From assembly GCA_903911165.1 (NCBI GenBank), contig CAIWCQ010000256.1, positions 1 through 13,460 on the forward strand: a DNA stretch of 13,460 nt, in the 5' to 3' direction. The translations under genes and the position numbers were made by a program. This DNA comes from an uncultured Actinomycetes bacterium (GTDB lineage Bacteria > Actinomycetota > Actinomycetes > Mycobacteriales > Mycobacteriaceae). The notes under the pieces were generated by a model, which was given only the letters and a program-made list of their open reading frames with translations, did not search any database and was not told the DNA's origin. Shown piece after piece: positions 9,016-13,460 of this stretch; within the stretch, counting starts at the first letter, position 1; every line of letters begins with the position of its first letter.

Positions 9016-9972
9016 TTAGCCCTTGCGAGCCTTGACTGCCTCGGCCAACTGCGGTGCCACGGCGAAGAGATCGCCGACAATTCCATAATCGGAGATCTCA
9101 AAGATTGGTGCCTCCTCGTCCTTGTTCACCGCGACGATGGTCTTGGACGTCTGCATACCGGCCCGGTGCTGGATCGCTCCGGAGATGCCGAGTGCGACAT
9201 ACAGCTGGGGCGACACCGTCTTGCCGGTCTGGCCCACCTGGAACTGCCCGGGGTAGTAGCCGGAATCGACAGCCGCGCGAGACGCACCGACCGCGCCGCC
9301 CATCGAATCGGCGAGTTCCTCGACGACGCTGAACTTCTCGGCACTGCCGACGCCGCGCCCGCCGGCCACCACGATGGCGGCTTCGGTCAGTTCGGGGCGG
9401 TCGCCGGCGACCGCGGGCTGGCGCGAGATGACGCGGGTGGCGTTTGCCGCCGCTTCGGGCACCTCTACGTTCACCTGTTCCCCGGCGGCCGCGGCGGGCG
9501 CTGCCTCGATCGCACCGGGGCGAACGGTGATCACCGGTGATGCGGTTTCAGACTTCGCCTCGACGGTGAACGCGCCGCCGAAGATCGAATGGATCGCGGT
9601 GCCGTCGGGCTTGATCTCGACCACGTCCGCGAGCAGACCGGAGCCGATCCGGGCGGCGAGCAGACCCGCGATCTCCTTGCCGTCAGCGGTGGCAGGCACC
9701 AGAACTGCTGCCGGACTTGCTGATTCGACGATCGATTCGAGTACGTCCACGAACGGGGTGATCAGATAGTTGTCCACCACATCGGATTCGGCGACGTAGA
9801 TCTTGGCGGCACCGGCCGCTTTGAGATCCGCTACCAGTGGTGCCGCGGTGCCGGGGCCACCGATGACCACAGCGGACGGCTCACCGAGCGCGCGCGCGGC
9901 GGTGAGGAGTTCAGCGGTGACCTTCTTCACCGAGCCTTCGGAGTGCTCGACGAGCACGAGTACTTCAGCCAT
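9016..9972 (-). CDS. etfA: Electron transfer flavoprotein alpha subunit EtfA (FixB)
   Basis: 318 aa. With EtfB it forms the heterodimer that accepts electrons from acyl-CoA dehydrogenases in beta-oxidation and passes them to a membrane ETF oxidoreductase (EtfD in mycobacteria). Domain I starts at MAEVLVLVEH. The FAD domain begins near residue 195 with VVAGGRGVGS (201-210). It continues with GASRAAVDSGYYP (229-241) and QVGQTGKTVSPQLY (245-258), and ends with the alpha-subunit signature ALGISGAIQHRAGM (260-273), VNKD (282-285) and ADLF-like GDLFAV (300-305). The length is normal. An AGGAG lies about 13 bases before the ATG, a slightly long spacing. It is the second gene of the etfB-etfA operon; 78 bp separate it from the etfB stop, most of it a 16-bp tandem repeat. 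The terminator follows directly. Confidence 0.97.
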   Translation of the reverse strand: MAEVLVLVEHSEGSVKKVTAELLTAARALGEPSAVVIGGPGTAAPLVADLKAAGAAKIYVAESDVVDNYLITPFVDVLESIVESASPAAVLVPATADGKEIAGLLAARIGSGLLADVVEIKPDGTAIHSIFGGAFTVEAKSETASPVITVRPGAIEAAPAAAAGEQVNVEVPEAAANATRVISRQPAVAGDRPELTEAAIVVAGGRGVGSAEKFSVVEELADSMGGAVGASRAAVDSGYYPGQFQVGQTGKTVSPQLYVALGISGAIQHRAGMQTSKTIVAVNKDEEAPIFEISDYGIVGDLFAVAPQLAEAVKARKG

Positions 9973-9997
9973 TGCGGTTCACAATCTCCTGTCGAAG

Positions 9998-10061
9998 GGG
10001 TACTAGATAGTCGGGGTGCTGGACGATTCGGGTGCTAGATGATCCGGGTGCTAGATGATTT
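9998..10061. repeat. Four tandem 16-bp units across the etfB stop and the etfB-etfA gap
   Basis: Read on the plus strand, the units are GGGTACTAGATAGTCG (9998-10013), GGGTGCTGGACGATTC (10014-10029), GGGTGCTAGATGATCC (10030-10045) and GGGTGCTAGATGATTT (10046-10061). The last unit contains the end of etfB (codons ATC ATC TAG on the minus strand), so the others look like diverged copies of the etfB stop region. Divergence increases away from etfB. Three of the four units keep CTAG. The array leaves only about 25 bp, with the AGGAG ribosome binding site, before etfA. Confidence 0.85.
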
Positions 10062-10854
10062 TCTGCGCGACCAGATACTCGGCGATCTTGGTGCCGCCGT
10101 CGCCCTCGTCGCTGACCTTCTCGCCGGCGCTCTTGGCGGGCCGCGGCGCCGCCGAGCAGACCTTCGAGTTGGCGTTGAGCAGGCCGACATCCTCGGCGGA
10201 GACGCCGATGTCGTCGAGGGTGAGGGTGCGAACCTCTTTCTTCTTGGCAGCCATGATGCCCTTGAAGGACGGGAAGCGCGGCTCGTTGATCTTCTCGTGA
10301 ACGCTGACGACAGCGGGCAGGGTGGCTTCCAGCGTCTGCTGGCCTTCATCGGTCTCGCGCAGTCCGGTGATCTTGCCGCCCTCGACCGTGAAATCGCGCA
10401 TATGGGTCAGTTGGGGCACGCCGAGGTTCTGGGCGATGATCGCCGGCACGGTGCCGCCGGTGCCGTCGGTGGCCTGGTTGCCGGTGATCACCAGATCGGC
10501 CGGCGGTTCGACCTGTCCAATCGCATGCGCGAGCACCCAGGCGGTCTGCACCATGTCCGAGCCGGCGACCCGGTCGTCGAGCACGTGTACGGCCTCGTCA
10601 GCGCCCATCGACAACGCCTTGCGGATCGCCTCGCCGGCCCGTTCGGGCCCCAGCGTCAAGACGACGACCTTGCCGGCCCCGCCCTCGGCTTCTTCCTTCT
10701 CCTTGATCAGCAACGCCGCTTCGACGGCGCGTTCGTTGATCTCGTCCAAGACGGCATCGGCGGCGTCGCGATCGAGGGTGAAGTCACCGTCGCTGAGCTT
10801 GCGCTCCGACCATGTGTCCGGGACCTGCTTGATCAGAACCACGATGTTGGTCAT
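10051..10854 (-). CDS. etfB: Electron transfer flavoprotein beta subunit EtfB (FixA)
   Basis: 267 aa, the usual size (M. tuberculosis FixA is about 266). The N-terminus MTNIVVLIKQVPDTW is typical of the subunit. LDRDAADAVLDEINERAVEAAL (28-48) follows. The nucleotide (AMP) binding region includes LTLGPERAGEAIRKALSMGAD (67-87) and ITGNQATDGTGGTVPAIIAQ (123-142). The family signature near the C-terminal third is EPRFPSFKGIMAAKKK (191-206), the recognition-loop region that contacts dehydrogenase partners. The start is ATG 10854, fixed by AGGAGG seven bases upstream; the frame stays open to 10899, but that part precedes the ribosome binding site. It is the first gene of the etfBA operon, divergent from the methyltransferase gene. 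The long Glu/Lys-rich stretch KEKEEAEGG (51-59) is a loop insertion of little diagnostic value. Confidence 0.97.
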   Translation of the reverse strand: MTNIVVLIKQVPDTWSERKLSDGDFTLDRDAADAVLDEINERAVEAALLIKEKEEAEGGAGKVVVLTLGPERAGEAIRKALSMGADEAVHVLDDRVAGSDMVQTAWVLAHAIGQVEPPADLVITGNQATDGTGGTVPAIIAQNLGVPQLTHMRDFTVEGGKITGLRETDEGQQTLEATLPAVVSVHEKINEPRFPSFKGIMAAKKKEVRTLTLDDIGVSAEDVGLLNANSKVCSAAPRPAKSAGEKVSDEGDGGTKIAEYLVAQKII

Positions 10855-10861
10855 GGCTAGT

Positions 10862-10867
10862 CCTCCT
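10862..10867 (-). promoter_or_regulatory. Ribosome binding site of etfB
   Basis: A perfect AGGAGG on the minus strand with 7-base spacing to ATG 10854. It decides the etfB start against the upstream open frame (to 10899) and is the strongest Shine-Dalgarno sequence in the window, fitting a highly expressed protein. Confidence 0.9.
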
Positions 10868-10903
10868 GGCGGGTGTAGCACGGCCGGTGGGCCGGGCAAT
10901 TTG

Positions 10904-10945
10904 GGTCACATTCGCTGACCACGCCATGTTACCGGCGAGTAACAT
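10904..10945. promoter_or_regulatory. Two adjacent dyads in the etfB/methyltransferase divergent spacer, putative operators and promoters
   Basis: The 198-bp spacer (10855-11052) holds GGTCA-N7-TGACC (10904-10920) and, five bases on, the perfect dyad ATGTTAC-N6-GTAACAT (10926-10945). Each arm of the second dyad contains TAACAT, which fits the -10 pattern TANNNT on both strands: 10940-10945 rightward and 10931-10926 leftward. The first dyad supplies CTGACC as a weak rightward -35. Leftward transcription from here would give etfB a leader of about 65 bases ending in its AGGAGG. Such dyads are typical binding sites for dimeric regulators (for example TetR or GntR class), but the regulator is not identifiable from the sequence. 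Confidence 0.5.
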
Positions 10946-11015
10946 TGACTGTGGTGCCCCCACACCATAGCTCCTCGGAGTTGGTGTTCCCGCAGGCCCA
11001 TCACTGCCCATCGGG

Positions 11016-11044
11016 TTCGCGATCCGGCCCGGCCGGGTTAGCCT
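11016..11044 (+). promoter_or_regulatory. Putative leaderless promoter of the methyltransferase operon
   Basis: TTCGCG (11016-11021), a 17-base spacer and TAGCCT (11039-11044) make a plausible mycobacterial promoter. The -10 is followed by eight bases and then ATG 11053, so the message would start within two bases of the start codon. This fits the lack of a Shine-Dalgarno sequence there. The same hexamer, TAGCCT, lies in the same place before ligA. Not proven. Confidence 0.4.
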
Positions 11045-11052
11045 GCGTTGCG

Positions 11053-11829
11053 ATGAACGCCCAGCGAAGCGACGCGGCCGACGGCCCCCTGCCACTGACC
11101 GGCGAGCGGACCGTGCCCGGCCTGGCGGTGGAGAACTACTGGTTCCGCCGCCACGAGGTCGCCTACCTTCATTGCATTGACGTATGCGCAGGTCGCGACG
11201 TACTCGAGGCCGGCTGCGGGGAGGGCTACGGCGCCGACCTGATCGCGGCTACGGCGCGGACGGTGACGGCCGTCGACTATGACGCGGCCACCGTCGCGCA
11301 CGTGCGCGCTCGCTACCCCAGGGTGGGGGTGCTCGCGGCCAATCTCGCGTCGCTGCCGATGCCGGATTCCGCACTGGATGTGGTGGTGAACTTCCAGGTC
11401 ATCGAACATCTGTGGGATCAGCCACAGTTCATTACCGAATGCTTACGAGTGCTGCGTCCGGGCGGGTCGCTGCTGATCTCGACGCCGAACCGGATCACCT
11501 TCACCCCGGGCAGCGACACCCCGGTCAACCCGTTCCACACCCGGGAACTCAACGCCGCCGAGTTGCGCGAGCTGCTCATCGACGGCGGGTTCGACGTGCA
11601 GTCGATGAGTGGAGTTTTCCACGGCCCGCGGCTGATCGAGATGGACATCCGCCACGGCGGCTCGATCATCGACGCCCAGATCGCCCGGGTGGTCGCCGAC
11701 ACCCCGTGGCCCGATGGCCTGCTCGCCGACGTGGCCGCGGTCGAGTCCGCGGACTTCGACATCATCGAGGAATCCCGGCGCGACATCGACGCCAGCCTGG
11801 ATCTACTGGCGATCGCGGTGCGCCCGTGA
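11053..11829 (+). CDS. Class I SAM-dependent methyltransferase (Rv3030 type)
   Basis: 258 aa soluble methyltransferase. The SAM-binding core is clear: motif I LEAGCGEGYGAD (51-62), acidic end of strand two AVDYD (Asp75 binds the ribose), ANLASLPMPD (about 96-105), VNFQVIEHLWD (112-122), the post-II/III region, and LRVLRPGGSLLISTPN (131-146). The N-terminal PLTGERTVPG and ENYWFRRHEVAY (14-38) are shared with Rv3030. The start is ATG 11053; the frame is open upstream to 10945, but that stretch is the promoter region and lacks family similarity. The stop overlaps the GH57 gene as GTGA. Rv3030 lies with Rv3031 and Rv3032 in the cluster linked to 6-O-methylglucose lipopolysaccharide (MGLP), so it is a candidate glucose O-methyltransferase. 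The fold is secure; the substrate is inferred from neighbours. Confidence 0.88.
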   Translation: MNAQRSDAADGPLPLTGERTVPGLAVENYWFRRHEVAYLHCIDVCAGRDVLEAGCGEGYGADLIAATARTVTAVDYDAATVAHVRARYPRVGVLAANLASLPMPDSALDVVVNFQVIEHLWDQPQFITECLRVLRPGGSLLISTPNRITFTPGSDTPVNPFHTRELNAAELRELLIDGGFDVQSMSGVFHGPRLIEMDIRHGGSIIDAQIARVVADTPWPDGLLADVAAVESADFDIIEESRRDIDASLDLLAIAVRP

Positions 11830-13397
11830 CGCTTTCGGGTTCGACCCGCCCGGTGCCCGGGCAGTTCAGCCTCGTCCTGCACACCCACCTGCCGTGGTTG
11901 GCCCACCACGGGCGGTGGCCGGTGGGCGAGGAATGGCTCTATCAGTCCTGGGCGGCGTCCTACCTCCCCCTGCTGCGCGTGCTGCGATCGCTGGCCAACG
12001 AAGATCGTCGCGGACTGATCACTCTCGGGATGACACCGGTCGTCGCCGCCCAACTCGACGATCCCTACTGCCTCGACGGGATGCACCGATGGCTGGCCAA
12101 TTGGCAATTGCGCGCGCTGGAAGCCGCCAATGTGCACACCGAGACAGGCGCCGCGACCGGAACCGCAAGTACGCCGGAAGCACTGCGGCGCTTCGGGGTT
12201 CGCGAGTATGGCGAAGCCGCCACGGCGCTGGAGGACTTCACCGTGATGTGGCGTCACGGGGCCAGTCCACTGCTGCGCAACCTCATCGATTCCGGGGCCG
12301 TCGAGTTGCTCGGCGGTCCGCTGGCGCATCCGTTCCAGCCTCTGCTGAACCCACGACTTCGCGAGTTCGCGTTGCGCGAGGGGTTGGCCGACGCCGGGCA
12401 GCGACTCGGTCACACCCCGACGGGCATCTGGGCTCCGGAGTGCGCCTACGCCCCCGGCATGGAGCACGGTTACGCCGCCGCCGGGGTCGAGCATTTCATG
12501 GTCGACGGTCCGTCGTTGCACGGCGACACCGCATTGGGTCGCCCCGTCGCCGGCACCGATGTGGTGGCCTTCGGCCGGGACCTGCAGGTCTCCTATCGGG
12601 TGTGGTCGCCGAAGTCCGGCTATCCCGGCAACGGGGCCTACCGTGACTTCCACACGTTCGACCATCAGACGGGTCTCAAACCGGCCCGGGTCACCGGCCG
12701 CGGGGTCGCTGCCGAGGCCAAAGCGCCCTACGATCCGCAGCGCGCCGACCATGTGATCGATACCCATGTCAGCGACTTCGTAGACACGGTGCGGCGCCGG
12801 TTGATCAGCGAGTCCGAGCGCATCGGCCGGCCCGCGCACGTGGTGGCCGCCTTCGACACCGAGTTGTTCGGGCACTGGTGGTACGAGGGGCCGGTCTGGC
12901 TGGAGCGGCTGCTGCGTGCGCTGCCCGAGGCCGGTATTCGCATCGGCACACTCAGCGACGCCCTCGCCAACGGATTTGTCGGCGCCGCCGTCGATCTGCC
13001 GCCGAGTTCGTGGGGTTCGGGAAAGGACTGGCAAGTCTGGTCCGGGCCGAAAGTGGCCGATCTGGTGGCACTCAACACCGAGGTGGTCGACACCGCGCTC
13101 GCCTGCGTCGACAAAGCCCTGTCCCAGACCGAAGCCGCGCCGACCCGCGACCCGGTCGCCGATCAGATCCTGCGGGAGACCCTGTTGACGGTCTCCAGCG
13201 ACTGGCCGTTCATGGTCAGCAAGGACTCCGCGGCCGACTATGCGCGCTACCGCGCCCACCTGCACGCCCACGCCACCCGAGAGATCGTCGATGCACTCGC
13301 CGGCGGGCACCGCGCGGCCGCGGTCCGACTTGCTGAGGGGTGGAACCGCGCCGACGGACTGTTCGGGGCGCTGGATGCCCGGCGGCTGCCCCGGTGA
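11826..13397 (+). CDS. GH57 1,4-alpha-glucan branching enzyme family protein (Rv3031 type)
   Basis: 523 aa, close to Rv3031 (about 526). GH57 branching enzymes cut an alpha-1,4 glucan and rejoin it as an alpha-1,6 branch. Motifs: LHTHLPWL (19-25, GH57 region 1), GGPLAHPFQPLL (163-174), GIWAPECAYAPG with nucleophile Glu205, EHFMVDG (222-228) and AAFDTELFGHWWYEG with acid/base Asp344. A helical C-terminal region has the conserved SSDWPFMVSKDSAADYA (about 458-474). The start is GTG 11826, overlapping the methyltransferase TGA; the longer open frame back to 11412 lies inside that gene. The stop TGA again overlaps a GTG of the next gene. This implies three-gene translational coupling. In mycobacteria the partner is the Rv3032 alpha-1,4-glucosyltransferase, which extends the glucan of MGLP and glycogen. 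Family and active site are secure; the exact product (branch versus hydrolysis) is inferred. Confidence 0.93.
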   Translation: MTLSGSTRPVPGQFSLVLHTHLPWLAHHGRWPVGEEWLYQSWAASYLPLLRVLRSLANEDRRGLITLGMTPVVAAQLDDPYCLDGMHRWLANWQLRALEAANVHTETGAATGTASTPEALRRFGVREYGEAATALEDFTVMWRHGASPLLRNLIDSGAVELLGGPLAHPFQPLLNPRLREFALREGLADAGQRLGHTPTGIWAPECAYAPGMEHGYAAAGVEHFMVDGPSLHGDTALGRPVAGTDVVAFGRDLQVSYRVWSPKSGYPGNGAYRDFHTFDHQTGLKPARVTGRGVAAEAKAPYDPQRADHVIDTHVSDFVDTVRRRLISESERIGRPAHVVAAFDTELFGHWWYEGPVWLERLLRALPEAGIRIGTLSDALANGFVGAAVDLPPSSWGSGKDWQVWSGPKVADLVALNTEVVDTALACVDKALSQTEAAPTRDPVADQILRETLLTVSSDWPFMVSKDSAADYARYRAHLHAHATREIVDALAGGHRAAAVRLAEGWNRADGLFGALDARRLPR

Positions 13398-13460
13398 GTA
13401 CCCCCGCCCGCACCCCTGCCCGCACCCCCGCCCCCGCCCCCGCCCGCACCCTGTGCCGCG
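13394..13460 (+). CDS. 5' end of next gene, by position the Rv3032-type alpha-1,4-glucosyltransferase
   Basis: A GTG at 13394 overlaps the GH57 stop as GTGA and opens a frame that runs off the window: 22 codons giving M-S followed by TPAR, TPAR, TPAPAPAR, then T-L-C-R. Nothing in these residues identifies the protein. The assignment as the glycosyltransferase rests on gene order alone. The Thr/Pro/Ala/Arg-rich start is not a typical GT4 N-terminus, so the real start may be a later codon, such as the out-of-frame GTG at 13453 (GTG CCG CG). Confidence 0.5.
   Translation, partial: MSTPARTPARTPAPAPARTLCR
13400..13450 (+). repeat. C-rich 12-bp tandem repeat after the GH57 stop
   Basis: ACCCCCGCCCGC (13400-13411) and ACCCCTGCCCGC (13412-13423) are near-identical 12-bp units. 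A third, expanded unit (13424-13447) has extra CCCGCC steps. The plus strand of 13400-13450 is almost purely C and G with one A per unit. Translated, it gives TPAR repeats. It may be coding (linker) or a slippage-prone leader of the next gene. Confidence 0.8.

Noticed and set aside
10952..10967. Third dyad TGGTG-N6-CACCA downstream of the divergent operators
   Set aside because: Only five-base arms, common by chance in this composition.
10945..11052. Extension of the methyltransferase by 36 residues
   Set aside because: It would start inside the operator dyad and cover the putative promoter; the extra sequence is not like the family.
11418..13310. 630-codon open frame on the minus strand
   Set aside because: It is antisense to the methyltransferase and GH57 genes, both with intact catalytic motifs; a shadow of GC-rich codon use.

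Overview
The window looks like chromosome from a non-tuberculous mycobacterium (Mycolicibacterium-type actinobacterium). The base composition is strongly GC-rich, starts are often GTG, many neighbouring genes overlap by one to four bases, and the gene order on the right follows Mycobacterium tuberculosis Rv3024c to Rv3032: mnmA, iscS, PlsC acyltransferase, OlsB-like GNAT, etfA, etfB, methyltransferase, GH57 enzyme and the first codons of a further gene. No tRNA, rRNA, CRISPR array, insertion sequence or phage gene was seen.

Left part (1-3797): ligA (NAD-dependent DNA ligase) runs leftward off the window edge, lacking only its last few codons. A 138-bp divergent spacer carries a possible leaderless ligA promoter and a 27-bp tandem repeat. 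It leads rightward into a TMEM175-family channel gene. That gene converges on a Brp/Blh-type carotenoid dioxygenase gene, and the two share a single CTAG as both stop codons. These two membrane-protein genes lie between ligA and the MetE-like gene, whose M. tuberculosis counterparts (Rv3014c, Rv3015c) are neighbours, so they are the accessory part of the window.

Middle part (3874-8885), all leftward: an OlsB-like N-acyltransferase and a PlsC O-acyltransferase (coupled by TGATG), then cysteine desulfurase, tRNA 2-thiouridylase MnmA and a stand-alone MetE catalytic domain protein (coupled by GTGA). IscS can supply the sulfur that MnmA puts on U34 of tRNA. The acyltransferase pair has the make-up of an ornithine/aminolipid pathway. 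The PE/PPE/esx block that separates the MetE-like gene from mnmA in M. tuberculosis is absent.

Right part (8886-13460): a strong hairpin terminator ends the leftward etfB-etfA operon (electron transfer flavoprotein, carrying electrons from acyl-CoA dehydrogenases). The gap between etfB and etfA holds four tandem 16-bp units that copy the etfB stop region. A 198-bp divergent spacer with two dyads separates etfB from a rightward operon. This contains a SAM methyltransferase, a GH57 glucan branching-type enzyme and the start of what should be the Rv3032-type glucosyltransferase, joined by GTGA overlaps. This operon is associated with methylglucose lipopolysaccharide and glycogen-like glucan synthesis.

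No clearly new multi-gene system was found. The points most worth following are the TMEM175/Blh insertion, the OlsB/OlsA-like pair, the repeat in the etfB-etfA gap and the operator-like dyads upstream of etfB.
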